A program made the translations under genes and the position numbers. Below, one piece after another: positions 18,113-30,335 of a stretch of DNA of 64,000 nt (position 1 is its first letter; each line of letters opens with the position of its first letter). The notes under the pieces were generated by a model. It did no database searches, was not told the DNA's origin, and saw nothing but the letters and a program-made list of their open reading frames with translations. This DNA comes from Williamwhitmania taraxaci (GTDB taxonomy: Bacteria; Bacteroidota; Bacteroidia; Bacteroidales; Williamwhitmaniaceae). The stretch spans positions 31,437 to 95,436 of the forward strand of contig NZ_FMYP01000006.1 of NCBI RefSeq assembly GCF_900096565.1, written 5' to 3'.

Positions 18113-18745
18113 ATGTCGGTACTAGTTGGCAAGAAAGCCCCAATATTTAAAGCAAGAGCAGTAGTAAATGGCGGCGAAATCATTGAAAATTTCTCATTGG
18201 ATCAATACATTGGAAAGAAGTATGTAATATTCTACTTTTATCCGGCTGATTTTACATTTGTGTGCCCCACAGAGATTCTCGCCTTTCAGGAGATACTATC
18301 GGAATTTACGCAACGCGACACAGTTATTGTTGGCTGCTCCGTTGACTCTGAATTTTCCCACTGGAAATGGCTACAGACAACGCCCAATGAAGGAGGTATA
18401 AAGGGAGTAACCTACCCATTGGTAAGCGATTTATCCAAAACAATCTCTGAAAATTACGACGTTTTAGCGGGTCATTACGATTACAACGGCGAGGGTGAAG
18501 CGGTATTCATCGGAACTCCACAAGCTTACCGAGGACTTTTCCTCATCGATAAGGATGGTATTGTTCGTCACCAAACGATTAATGATATGCCACTTGGACG
18601 AAATATTGATGAGGCGCTAAGAATTGTAGATGCCCTGCAATACTTCGAGGAAAACGGAGAGGTGTGCCCAGCCAACTGGACTAAAGGAAAGAAAGCAATG
18701 AAAGCGTCCCAAGAAGGAGTAAAAGAATACCTCTCAAAGAAATAA
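18113..18745 (+). CDS. Typical 2-Cys peroxiredoxin (AhpC/Prx1 group)
   Basis: A 210-residue cytoplasmic peroxidase that reduces hydrogen peroxide, organic hydroperoxides and peroxynitrite. Peroxidatic Cys51 lies in FTFVCPTE and the resolving Cys185 in GEVCPANW, the arrangement of decameric typical 2-Cys enzymes. The GTPQAYRGLFLIDKDGIVRH and MPLGRNIDE segments are also family-typical. No ahpF or thioredoxin-reductase gene is adjacent, so the electron donor is encoded elsewhere. The gene is monocistronic, ending in a strong terminator. Together with the rubrerythrin at 41 kb it gives the window two separate peroxide-handling enzymes. Confidence 0.94.
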   Translation: MSVLVGKKAPIFKARAVVNGGEIIENFSLDQYIGKKYVIFYFYPADFTFVCPTEILAFQEILSEFTQRDTVIVGCSVDSEFSHWKWLQTTPNEGGIKGVTYPLVSDLSKTISENYDVLAGHYDYNGEGEAVFIGTPQAYRGLFLIDKDGIVRHQTINDMPLGRNIDEALRIVDALQYFEENGEVCPANWTKGKKAMKASQEGVKEYLSKK

Positions 18746-18763
18746 ATTCTTCACTTTCAAAAT

Positions 18764-18797
18764 AAAGGTCTGGTGGTTATCCAGACCTTTTTTATTT
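18764..18797 (+). terminator. Terminator of the peroxiredoxin gene
   Basis: A perfect 10-bp stem, AAAGGTCTGG/CCAGACCTTT, with a seven-base loop, followed by TTTTATTT. Confidence 0.92.
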
Positions 18798-18808
18798 ACC
18801 AAAACTGC

Positions 18809-18816
18809 TACCTTTG
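18809..18816 (+). promoter_or_regulatory. -7 promoter box directly abutting the pabB start
   Basis: TACCTTTG is a perfect TAnnTTTG match ending just four bases before the GTG at 18821. The transcript would be leaderless or nearly so. Alternatively this is a chance match or the start lies further downstream. Confidence 0.5.
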
Positions 18817-18820
18817 ATGG

Positions 18821-20161
18821 GTGAGAACGACCAGAACCTACACCATTCAACCTGCACAGCAATCGTCCCTGAAATCCAATATACTGGACTACTGCGCTCG
18901 TTTTGAATACTCGGCCTATTATGACTCCAACAATTTCCAATATGGCGTTGGGTATCGGGAGAAATATGCTGAATTTGAACTTTTAGCAGCCGCCAATACT
19001 TCCCTCATACTTACAAATACGAAAACTATCCTAAACGACGTGGACCGCTTTATGGCGACTACGCCCGATTGGCTGTTTGGATACCTATCCTATGACCTCA
19101 AAAACAGTTTTCATTCCACAGAATCCAACAATACGAACCAGTTCAACTATAAGAACTACTCGTTTTTCAGACCCGAAACCGTCTTTACACTAAAAGGCAA
19201 CGTTTTATCCATCCATAGTTTTCTCGACTCTCAAACCGTTGATAATATTACAAAAGAACTATTATCAAAAAAACCAAAAGAAGAAAAAACAAAAAGAGAC
19301 GCCATACACTTAAAATCCACACTCAGCAAGGAAGAGTATATTGAAAGAGTTAATGGACTAAAACAGCATATTCAAATTGGCGATATCTACGAAGTTAACT
19401 TATGTCAGGAGTTTAGTGCAACAGCAATCGAGTTAGACCCAAAGCAACTCTACTCTCAACTGAAGGCAACCTCGCCAACTCCATTCTCAGCATGGTTTCG
19501 TGAAACGAACCAATACCTGCTTTGTGCCAGCCCTGAGCGATACATTAAAAAAAAAGGTTCGTTACTCTTTTCCCAACCCATTAAAGGAACCGGCCCTAGG
19601 AGTAACGATGAAGCAGAGGATAAACAAAACCTAAAAAACCTACTGCAATCGGAAAAAGAGATCAGCGAAAATGTAATGATTGTTGATTTGGTGCGCAACG
19701 ATCTCTCACGATTGGCAACCAAAGGATCGGTAACAGTGGAAGAGTGTTGTGAGCCTTATGGTTTTCCCCATGTTTATCAGCTCATTTCAACCGTATGCTG
19801 TCAGTTGCGTTCGACCTTACAATTTAGCGACATTATTAAGGCCACTTTTCCCATGGGATCGATGACCGGCGCCCCAAAACTCAGGGCAATGCAACTTGCC
19901 GAAACCGCGGAAACATTCCAACGAGGAATCTACTCGGGCGCTGTAGGATACATTACCCCAAATGGAGACTTTGATTTCAACGTGGTAATTCGTAGCTTTG
20001 TTTATAACGAAGCGAACGGATACCTATCCTATTCCGTAGGAGGAGCAATTACAATGCTTAGCGAAGCCGAAGCCGAGTATAATGAATGCCTAGTGAAGGC
20101 ACAAGCCATGAATAAAACCCTGGAAACGCTAAATGGAACAGATTTCGAAGAAAACCATTAA
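18821..20161 (+). CDS. pabB: Aminodeoxychorismate synthase component I
   Basis: A 446-residue chorismate-binding enzyme that aminates chorismate to 4-amino-4-deoxychorismate for folate synthesis. The chorismate-binding domain (about 165-440) is clear: KEEYIERVNGLKQHIQIGDIYEVNLCQ (170-196), FSAWFRETNQYLLCASPER, and PIKGTGPR with Lys255, the residue that marks PabB rather than anthranilate synthase (PIAGT). Later come VDLVRNDLSR and MGSMTGAPKLRAM. The N-terminal part is degenerate, as usual. The start is a GTG just after a promoter box, with no in-frame ATG before residue 79. Its end overlaps tilS by 29 bases, so the pair is an operon. No PabA or PabC is adjacent. Confidence 0.9.
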   Translation: MRTTRTYTIQPAQQSSLKSNILDYCARFEYSAYYDSNNFQYGVGYREKYAEFELLAAANTSLILTNTKTILNDVDRFMATTPDWLFGYLSYDLKNSFHSTESNNTNQFNYKNYSFFRPETVFTLKGNVLSIHSFLDSQTVDNITKELLSKKPKEEKTKRDAIHLKSTLSKEEYIERVNGLKQHIQIGDIYEVNLCQEFSATAIELDPKQLYSQLKATSPTPFSAWFRETNQYLLCASPERYIKKKGSLLFSQPIKGTGPRSNDEAEDKQNLKNLLQSEKEISENVMIVDLVRNDLSRLATKGSVTVEECCEPYGFPHVYQLISTVCCQLRSTLQFSDIIKATFPMGSMTGAPKLRAMQLAETAETFQRGIYSGAVGYITPNGDFDFNVVIRSFVYNEANGYLSYSVGGAITMLSEAEAEYNECLVKAQAMNKTLETLNGTDFEENH

Positions 20162-21458
20162 TCACTTTTTAAGTAGCCACAAACTATTCCCTCATAAAAT
20201 CTTGGTGGGTGTTAGTGGCGGTATGGATTCAATGGTTTTACTCCATCTATTGAACCAATTAGAAATTCCTATTGCCGTGGCGCACTGTAACTTTAGTTTA
20301 CGGGGACTGGAATCAAATAAAGATGAAGAATCGGTTTCATCTTATTGCAACGACAACAATATCACTCTATTTACAAAACGCTTCGATACCAATCAGCATT
20401 CACAAACCCATAGTGTTTCCATTGAGATGGCTGCTCGCGACCTGCGGTATGGCTGGTTTGAGGAACTCTCAAATGAATTCGATTTTGACTACATCGCCAT
20501 TGCTCATAACCTAAACGATTCCATCGAAACATTTTTCCTTAACCTAACCCGAGGCAGTGGGATTAAAGGGCTAACGGGAATTAGCCCCATCAACGGCAAA
20601 ATCATACGGCCCCTTATCGACCTTAGCCGCGAAAACATTGCCGAGTATGCGCAGGAAAATAAAATTCCATGGAGAATGGATGCTTCCAATCTCACTACAG
20701 TATACCGGCGCAATTTTATCCGACATAATATTCTTCCGCAATTTGTGGCGTTAAACCCTTCCTTTATTAGCACCATGCAACGCAACCTTGCGATTATGAA
20801 TGGTGCCTCAAAAATCATTGAACTACATGCATCAGAAGCAAAAACAACACTTCTGTCGAAGCATGGCTCAACCTACTGCATCAAAATCAGCGAACTAACA
20901 ACAAAACTAGGATGGGAAACCTTACTGTTTGAAATACTAAATGAGTTTGGATTATCTTCCGGTGAATATGAATTAGCAAAAGGGATTCTATTCGCCCAAA
21001 CAGGTAGCCGAGTGGTTACAAATAATTACACCATATGGAAAAACCGAGAGAATCTCGTGATCGAACCAAATATGGAGCCCCACATAATCAAAGTAATTAT
21101 TGAGAGTACCAACGGAGCCATCAGTTCACCAATAAAACTTAGTTGGAGTAGCACTCACCTAAATACCACTGACGCCAAGTGGCAATCGAATCAAGGAGTT
21201 TTTGAAGTTGAGAAACTAACCTTCCCACTTACCATCCGAAACTGGAGGGCAGGTGATTCGTTTATTCCTTCGGGTATGACCGGAGCAAAAAAAATCAGCG
21301 ACTTCCTTACCGATCAAAAAATCGAAAGCCAAAGCCGTAATTCGATACTCGTAATGGAATCGGACGGAAAGATTGCATGGGTAATTGGACTCAGAGTCAG
21401 CGAACTGTTTCGCAAAACGGGGAAAACTGGCACCGCGATAATCTTTACACTTGACTAA
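20133..21458 (+). CDS. tilS: tRNA(Ile)-lysidine synthetase
   Basis: A 441-residue N-type ATP pyrophosphatase that converts C34 of the CAU-anticodon tRNA-Ile to lysidine, changing its specificity from Met to Ile. The PP-loop SGGMDS is at 28-33; AHNLNDSIETFFLNLTRGSG and the RRNFIRHNILPQF block follow. The C-terminal TilS domain includes NWRAGDSFIPSGMTGAKKISDFLTD and ends with VIGLRVSELFRKTG. Length is typical of the full E. coli-like architecture. It overlaps the end of pabB by 29 bases, suggesting translational coupling, and ends convergent with the ABC-F gene, four bases apart. Confidence 0.93.
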   Translation: MEQISKKTINHFLSSHKLFPHKILVGVSGGMDSMVLLHLLNQLEIPIAVAHCNFSLRGLESNKDEESVSSYCNDNNITLFTKRFDTNQHSQTHSVSIEMAARDLRYGWFEELSNEFDFDYIAIAHNLNDSIETFFLNLTRGSGIKGLTGISPINGKIIRPLIDLSRENIAEYAQENKIPWRMDASNLTTVYRRNFIRHNILPQFVALNPSFISTMQRNLAIMNGASKIIELHASEAKTTLLSKHGSTYCIKISELTTKLGWETLLFEILNEFGLSSGEYELAKGILFAQTGSRVVTNNYTIWKNRENLVIEPNMEPHIIKVIIESTNGAISSPIKLSWSSTHLNTTDAKWQSNQGVFEVEKLTFPLTIRNWRAGDSFIPSGMTGAKKISDFLTDQKIESQSRNSILVMESDGKIAWVIGLRVSELFRKTGKTGTAIIFTLD

Positions 21459-21462
21459 CTAC

Positions 21463-23337
21463 TTAATCTCCATCTATTTCATTCAATTCAAGCCAGCGCA
21501 TCTCCTTCTCTTCCACAATTGAAAGTATATCCCCTACTCTCGTCGATTTGTCTACAAGTAAGGTGCTGGAAAGGGTGCCGCTGCTAAGTTCGGTTTCGAG
21601 CGTTGCCTTTTCCATGCTCAAATCATCCAGCTCCTTTTCTAATGCTTCCAGTTCCATCTTCTCCTTAAAAGTGAGTTTTCGAGGACGGTCTACCTTAGGT
21701 TTCTTAACATCTACAGTAGTTTTGGTATCCCGTCTTTCTTTCTTCTCCTGTTTCTCCTGCTCCATCTTGAAATCGCGCAGTTCAGAATATGACCCGACAA
21801 AATCCTTTATTACCCCGTTACCTTCAAAAATAAAGATGTGATCCACTACCTTATCCATGAAATAGCGATCGTGAGATACCACTAAAAGACAACCTGCAAA
21901 ATCGCGCAAATAATCCTCCAATACATTCAGCGTTAGAATATCCAAATCGTTCGTTGGCTCATCCAAAACCAAGAAGTTGGGGCTTTTCATAAGTATCGTA
22001 AGCAGGTAGAGTCTACGTTTTTCGCCCCCGCTGAGCTTCGAAACAAATGATTGCTGCGAATCGGGAGGAAAAAGGAAAAGAGTTAGAAACTGGGATACAG
22101 TAAGCGTCTTATCCTTTCCAACCTTAACCACTTCCGCAATATCGCGAGCGATATCAATCACTTTCTTGGTTTCATCAAACTGTAATCCATCCTGACGGTA
22201 GTAGCCAAAAACAACCGTTTCGCCAACCTCTATTTTACCGGAATCGGCCTGCATTTCACCGGTAGCAATTTGCAGAAATGTGGTTTTCCCTGCTCCATTA
22301 TCGCCAACAATCCCAACCTTTTCGCCACGGCTAAAGATATAATCGAGGTCGTTGAGTATAATCTGACTCCCGAATTTTTTGGAAACCCCTTCCATGCTAA
22401 TTATCTTTCCACCTAACCTCGAACTCGCCGAGGAGATGTCTACCGAATCTTCCCTTCGGCCGGAGTTAGCCTTATCCTTGAGGTCGTAAAAGGCATCAAT
22501 TCGGTATTTTGCTTTGGTTCCACGTGCTTGAGGTTGGCGATTCATCCAATCCTGCTCACGTCGAAGTAAATTCACCGCTTTCTCAACGGAGGCGGCATGC
22601 GCCTCGGTGCGCTGTTGTCGTTTTTCGAGGAAATAGGTATAATTCCCCTTATACTGGAAACATGTTTTAGCGTCTATCTCAATAATATCAGTACAAACCC
22701 GATCGAGGAAATACCTGTCATGGGTAACCATTAAAAGTGTAATGCTACTGCTAGAAAGATACCCTTCAAGCCACTCCACCATCTCCAGATCGAGGTGATT
22801 GGTAGGTTCGTCCAAAATCAAGAAATCGGGCTCATTAATAAGCACATTCGCAAGGGCCACCCTCTTCCGCTGGCCACCCGACAATTCACCCATCTTCTTG
22901 TCCAAAAAGTCGACTTTAAAGCGGGTAAGAATTTGCTTTACCCTTACCTCATAGTCCCAGGCTTTCATATGATCCATCTTCTCAATGAGCTCACCCAGGT
23001 CGTAATCACCCTTCCCTCGAACTGCCAACTCATAGTTACGAACCACCTCCACCATTTCGGATGAAGAAGCAAAGGCAGCTTGGTAAACCGTGAGGTCACT
23101 ATTGTATTCTGGATCCTGATCAAGGTATCCGACAGTAATTCCATTTCGAAAAACAATTGCACCTGCTTCGGCACTATCCTTTCCCGATATAATATTGAGT
23201 AATGTGCTCTTACCTGCTCCGTTTCGGGCCACCAACGCTACGCGCTGATTCTCCTCTACCGAGAATTTCAGTCCCTCAAAAAGGGTTAAATCACCAAAAG
23301 ATTTTGTCAAGTTTTCAACTTGCAGGAAAGAAGCCAT
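21463..23337 (-). CDS. ABC-F family ATPase, Uup-like
   Basis: About 624 residues, soluble, with two ABC ATPase domains and no membrane segments: a ribosome-associated ABC-F protein. Domain 1 has the Walker A ARNGAGKST and LSGGQ-Walker B in LSGGQRKRVALANVLINEPDFLILDEPTNHLD; domain 2 has GDNGAGKTT and LSGGEKRRLY with DEPTNDLD. Between them is the interdomain linker (QDWMNRQPQARGTKAKYRID), and the C-terminus is a charged Uup-type coiled coil. The ATG at 23337 (MASFLQVENL) is chosen over the longer frame from 23406 because a perfect promoter box lies between them. Uup-like rather than an antibiotic-resistance ABC-F is a guess from the coiled-coil tail. Confidence 0.9.
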   Translation of the reverse strand: MASFLQVENLTKSFGDLTLFEGLKFSVEENQRVALVARNGAGKSTLLNIISGKDSAEAGAIVFRNGITVGYLDQDPEYNSDLTVYQAAFASSSEMVEVVRNYELAVRGKGDYDLGELIEKMDHMKAWDYEVRVKQILTRFKVDFLDKKMGELSGGQRKRVALANVLINEPDFLILDEPTNHLDLEMVEWLEGYLSSSSITLLMVTHDRYFLDRVCTDIIEIDAKTCFQYKGNYTYFLEKRQQRTEAHAASVEKAVNLLRREQDWMNRQPQARGTKAKYRIDAFYDLKDKANSGRREDSVDISSASSRLGGKIISMEGVSKKFGSQIILNDLDYIFSRGEKVGIVGDNGAGKTTFLQIATGEMQADSGKIEVGETVVFGYYRQDGLQFDETKKVIDIARDIAEVVKVGKDKTLTVSQFLTLFLFPPDSQQSFVSKLSGGEKRRLYLLTILMKSPNFLVLDEPTNDLDILTLNVLEDYLRDFAGCLLVVSHDRYFMDKVVDHIFIFEGNGVIKDFVGSYSELRDFKMEQEKQEKKERRDTKTTVDVKKPKVDRPRKLTFKEKMELEALEKELDDLSMEKATLETELSSGTLSSTLLVDKSTRVGDILSIVEEKEMRWLELNEIDGD

Positions 23338-23352
23338 AAAAAATATTTTGTG

Positions 23353-23360
23353 CAAAGGTA
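23353..23360 (-). promoter_or_regulatory. -7 promoter box for the ABC-F gene
   Basis: The plus strand reads CAAAGGTA, TACCTTTG on the minus strand, a perfect TAnnTTTG match 15 bases upstream of the ATG at 23337. It would be inside the gene if the longer frame were used, so it decides the start. Confidence 0.65.
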
Positions 23361-23547
23361 ACTCCATTCTTTGAGAAGTGAGTGCGAATAGTAATAAGTA
23401 AGGCACCTCTTACCTAAAGTCAGGAAAAAACAATGCATTAAATAATCAAAATGCCGAAAAGGATTAACGCCTACGTAATTGTACATCAATGTTAACCTGC
23501 AACACATCTAATCTAAGGAAAAAAGGGCTTACTTTAGGAAAAAAAAG

Positions 23548-24210
23548 ATGACACGGAAAGCCCTTTTCGAGAAGGTAATTGCCTACTTTCAAGAGAATAT
23601 GCCAATTGCGGAAACCGAACTACATTACAATAACCCATACGAGTTGCTGGTTGCCGTGATTCTATCGGCACAATGCACCGATAAAAGAGTCAACGAGATC
23701 ACTCCTGCCCTATTCAGGCAGTATCCTGTAGTAGCGAAGTTGGCCCAAGCAGAGGTTGCAGAAATATTCGAAATAATTCGATCCTGCTCATATCCCAACA
23801 ACAAAGCCAAACACCTTTCGGGAATGGCTAAAATGTTGACAACTGAGTTTAATGGAATTATGCCATCGGATGTGGACGAACTGCAACGATTGCCTGGAGT
23901 AGGAAGAAAAACAGCCAATGTGATAGCTTCCGTAATATTTAACAAACCGGCACTTGCTGTAGACACCCATGTATTTAGGGTGGCAGCAAGAATTGGACTA
24001 ACGGTTCAGGCAAGAAACCCACTAGAAACAGAACAACAGTTAGTCAAGCACATACCCGAAAAACTTATCCCCATAGCCCACCACTGGCTAATCCTTCATG
24101 GGCGCTATGTTTGCACTGCCCGAAAACCGCAATGTAAGGATTGTGGCCTAGCAGAGATTTGCGTTTTCTATCAAAAAAACATCCAAAATCCCGATCAAAA
24201 AAAGAAATAG
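23548..24210 (+). CDS. nth: Endonuclease III (DNA glycosylase/AP lyase)
   Basis: A 220-residue base-excision repair enzyme removing oxidised pyrimidines. The helix-hairpin-helix LQRLPGVGRKTANVIASVIF (about 112-131) contains the catalytic Lys, and VDTHVFRVAARIGL contains the catalytic Asp. The [4Fe-4S] ligands are Cys with spacing C-x6-C-x2-C-x5-C in CTARKPQCKDCGLAEIC near the C-terminus. AQCTDKRVNE is the usual N-terminal recognition segment. Length is standard. The stop at 24210 is 62 bases before the preferred start of the histidine kinase gene. Confidence 0.95.
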   Translation: MTRKALFEKVIAYFQENMPIAETELHYNNPYELLVAVILSAQCTDKRVNEITPALFRQYPVVAKLAQAEVAEIFEIIRSCSYPNNKAKHLSGMAKMLTTEFNGIMPSDVDELQRLPGVGRKTANVIASVIFNKPALAVDTHVFRVAARIGLTVQARNPLETEQQLVKHIPEKLIPIAHHWLILHGRYVCTARKPQCKDCGLAEICVFYQKNIQNPDQKKK

Positions 24211-24272
24211 GCAAAACAGGTGCAAAAAACACGTCAATTCTCTATATTTACATCACCCCAGCCAAGTGGTTA

Positions 24273-27866
<3,594 letters not shown>

Positions 27867-27927
27867 GTGTTATTCTCGTGTTTAAACAAAACTAAAAACA
27901 CAATTACAATCCAAAATTACAGCAACT

Positions 27928-28413
27928 ATGAAAAGGATTATATTCATCACTACTCTGCTCATCATGAGCATATTTTCGTTGACATCCAAAGGACAAACGC
28001 TTCCTCCACTTAACCAAAAAATTGTTGACTATGTCAAAACTGTTATTGGCAAAAAAGTGGACCGTGGCGAATGCTGGGATCTAGCTAATAGAGCGCTTAC
28101 CGACAACAAGGCCGAGTGGGATGGCGAATATAAGTATGGAACACTACTTAATCCGAAGAAGGATGAAATACTACCCGGAGATATCATTCAGTTCGAGAAA
28201 GTAAAAGTAGTGTTTAAGGTTGGCAACACAACCACAACCGAAATGATGCCTCACCACACAGCAATTGTATACCGTGTAATAGAAGCAGGCACCTACGAAC
28301 TGGCCCATCAAAACACAGGCTTCTCTGGTCGAAAGGTAGGTCTTAGCGAATTCAACTTAAACAACATGGTAAAAGGGAAAATTTATTTCTATCGTCCCGA
28401 GTATAAAAAGTAA
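27928..28413 (+). CDS. Small exported protein with cysteine-protease-like (CHAP/NlpC-type) core
   Basis: A 161-residue protein with a signal peptide (residues 1-22). The mature part has GECWDLANRAL with Cys49, LPGDIIQFE (82-90), MMPHHTAIV with His109/His110, and ELAHQNTG with His127. This order of a Cys at a helix start, a PGDIIxF strand and a His-centred strand is that of papain-like CHAP/NlpC-P60 folds, which usually act on peptidoglycan or amide bonds. The similarity is structural in style; whether it is active is not shown. It is followed 29 bases later by an exported thioredoxin-like gene in the same direction, probably one transcription unit. Confidence 0.65.
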   Translation: MKRIIFITTLLIMSIFSLTSKGQTLPPLNQKIVDYVKTVIGKKVDRGECWDLANRALTDNKAEWDGEYKYGTLLNPKKDEILPGDIIQFEKVKVVFKVGNTTTTEMMPHHTAIVYRVIEAGTYELAHQNTGFSGRKVGLSEFNLNNMVKGKIYFYRPEYKK

Positions 28414-28442
28414 AGAATAATCAAAACAGAAAAACATATACC

Positions 28443-29810
28443 ATGATTCGTCTAATAACTATTGGCTTTTTTCTTCAATTTTCTGCTTTTTGCGCGTTAG
28501 GGCAAACCATTACCTTCACTGTTAAAGAAAGCCCAATACCCAAAGCATATTTGTTTTTGAACCATGGGAATAACACCGAGAGAGTAGACTCTGCAATGCT
28601 AGAAGACGGAGGGAGATATGTATTCACGGAAAATAAGAATCGAGTTTCCGGCGAATACACCCTTTCACTTCCGGGCAAAGGGGAAATAAAATTCATCTAT
28701 GCTGGAACAGATGTGGATGCAATCGGCAATTTTAAAAATTTAGAAGAGTCTATTGAATACCTCACCTCTGACGACAATCAAGCATACGGGGCTTTCTTAA
28801 TGGCCAAAAAACTATATGAGAAGAAAAAAGAGTTGCTCGAGAAAATAGAAGTTTTATACCCCGACAGTAGTCTACAAAGAAAAATATTTCGCAAAGAGAT
28901 AAAAACAGCGGAACAAGAGTTTTGGTTGGGAAGTCAACAAATTGCTAAAAACAACCCAACACTGCTCGCATCCACCATAATTAAAGCCACTATTGGAAAA
29001 AAGTCCGCCGATAAAATCACATCAGAAGCAGCGGCAACTTGGACCAAAGAGCATTTTTGGGATGGAATAAACCTATCCGATCCTCGATTAGAGTTCACCG
29101 AGATAGGTGGAAGTCTGATTTGGAATTATCTTGAACTTTATTTTGACAACAGCCTAAACAAGGAAGACCAGGAGACTGAATTTAAGAAAGCATTAAACAG
29201 GTCATTTGGGCGATCGGATATTGCTGAGAATCTCGTTATTTTTTGGGCCAATGAACTCTTCAAAGTATTTTCCGAAACCGACTACGAGGGAATGACAGCG
29301 TTTCTATGGGATACGTTTATTGAGTCGAACTGCAGCACAATGGATAAGAGACCACTGACAGCCACCGATATTCAAAAGATAAAGCAAACCGCTGTTGGTG
29401 AAAAAGCCTTTGACTTTACCTTTCGCGTAAAAGGAAAGAAGTTGAAACTATCCAAAGTAGAGGCCACATACAAATTGGTGCTCTTTTGGTCGAGCTGGTG
29501 CCCTCATTGTATTATAGAACTCCCCCACATTAAAGAGATTTACGAAACATACCATCCGCTTGGATTTGAAATCATTGGTGTATCGCTCGACTATGGCGAG
29601 AAAGAATACTCAAGTTTTCTTGAACGAGAACAGCTTGATTGGTTCAACTATCTCGATCCGGAACCCTATGAGAGTGAGTTGAGCCAGGCATACAATGTAA
29701 CCGGAACGCCAAAAATGGTATTGGTAGACCAAAACCTTACCATTCTATCCAAACCAGCTACTGCCGAACAGCTAAAATCGAAACTGAAGGAACTATTCAA
29801 GAAACCCTAG
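28443..29810 (+). CDS. Exported TlpA/ResA-like thiol-disulfide oxidoreductase with N-terminal extension
   Basis: 455 residues: signal peptide about 1-20, then a DUF4369-like beta-rich domain (about 21-110), a helical linker, and a C-terminal thioredoxin-fold domain from about 315. The redox motif is CPHC (353-356) in LFWSSWCPHCIIELPHIKE, and the cis-Pro strand is VTGTPKMVLVD. Such proteins are common in Bacteroidota envelopes, where they reduce or oxidise exported protein thiols or haem-protein precursors. The gene lies between a small Cys-protease-like protein and a DUF4440 lipoprotein gene that begins three bases after its stop, forming a likely three-gene operon of secreted products. The partner is not known. 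Confidence 0.85.
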   Translation: MIRLITIGFFLQFSAFCALGQTITFTVKESPIPKAYLFLNHGNNTERVDSAMLEDGGRYVFTENKNRVSGEYTLSLPGKGEIKFIYAGTDVDAIGNFKNLEESIEYLTSDDNQAYGAFLMAKKLYEKKKELLEKIEVLYPDSSLQRKIFRKEIKTAEQEFWLGSQQIAKNNPTLLASTIIKATIGKKSADKITSEAAATWTKEHFWDGINLSDPRLEFTEIGGSLIWNYLELYFDNSLNKEDQETEFKKALNRSFGRSDIAENLVIFWANELFKVFSETDYEGMTAFLWDTFIESNCSTMDKRPLTATDIQKIKQTAVGEKAFDFTFRVKGKKLKLSKVEATYKLVLFWSSWCPHCIIELPHIKEIYETYHPLGFEIIGVSLDYGEKEYSSFLEREQLDWFNYLDPEPYESELSQAYNVTGTPKMVLVDQNLTILSKPATAEQLKSKLKELFKKP

Positions 29811-29813
29811 CAT

Positions 29814-30221
29814 ATGAAAACGCCCATCCTTATTACAGCAATGGCAATAGTCGTTATAACAAGTTGTCAGATGCAAAATCAAAGCGAAAAAAGAGAGCAA
29901 TTCAAAAAAGAAATAGTAGCAGCAGAGCATGCTTTTGCACAAATGGTGAAAGAAAAGGGATTAAAAGAGGCCTTTTCCTTTTTTGCTGCCGACAGTGCAG
30001 TCCTTAATCGCAGCGACGTTATTCACAAGGGAAAGGAGGCAATAAGCGCACTCTACTCCAATTCCAGTGGGCTTCAAAATGTGACGTTAACCTGGACTCC
30101 CGATTATGTAGATGTTTCGTCATCAGGCGACCTAGGATATACCTATGGAAAGTATCAATACTCAGGAATAGACTCTTTTGGAAAAACGGTTGTGAGCACG
30201 GGGATATTTCACACGGTATGA
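29814..30221 (+). CDS. DUF4440/SnoaL-like lipoprotein with premature TGA near its C-terminus
   Basis: A 135-residue lipoprotein (signal with Cys18 in VITSC) with an NTF2-like DUF4440 domain: AEHAFAQMVKEKGLKEAFSFFAADSAV, then GKEAISALY, LTWTPDYVDVSSSGDLGYTYGKYQY, and GKTVVSTGIFHTV. The frame then meets TGA at 30219-30221. Without it, translation would continue KRQVDGSWKFVWD to a TAA at 30261-30263, and the family ending is T-V-W-K-[KR]-Q-x-D-G-S-W-K. The TGA therefore replaces a TGG Trp codon and removes the last beta-strand. The gene may be newly broken, a sequencing error, or read through. Function of the family unknown. Confidence 0.75.
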   Translation: MKTPILITAMAIVVITSCQMQNQSEKREQFKKEIVAAEHAFAQMVKEKGLKEAFSFFAADSAVLNRSDVIHKGKEAISALYSNSSGLQNVTLTWTPDYVDVSSSGDLGYTYGKYQYSGIDSFGKTVVSTGIFHTV

Positions 30222-30283
30222 AAAAGACAAGTCGATGGCAGTTGGAAATTTGTTTGGGATTAATGCAACTTCCCCTAATATAG

Positions 30284-30320
30284 AAAGGCGGATACTCCAG
30301 TTAAGAGTATCCGCCTTTTT
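30284..30320. terminator. Bidirectional terminator between convergent genes
   Basis: A 14-bp stem, AAAGGCGGATACTC/GAGTATCCGCCTTT, with a seven-base loop, flanked by A and T tracts. It lies between the DUF4440 gene (+) and the carboxyltransferase gene (-) and can serve both. Confidence 0.93.
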
Positions 30321-30335
30321 ACTTGATTTGAGTTA

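Noticed and set aside
23338..23406. Longer N-terminus of the ABC-F protein (start at 23406)
   Set aside because: A perfect promoter box lies inside the extension, and the extra residues do not fit the family's start.
24141..24272. Extended histidine kinase start overlapping nth
   Set aside because: It would overlap nth by 70 bases and adds a basic tail of no known use; ATG 24273 is preferred.
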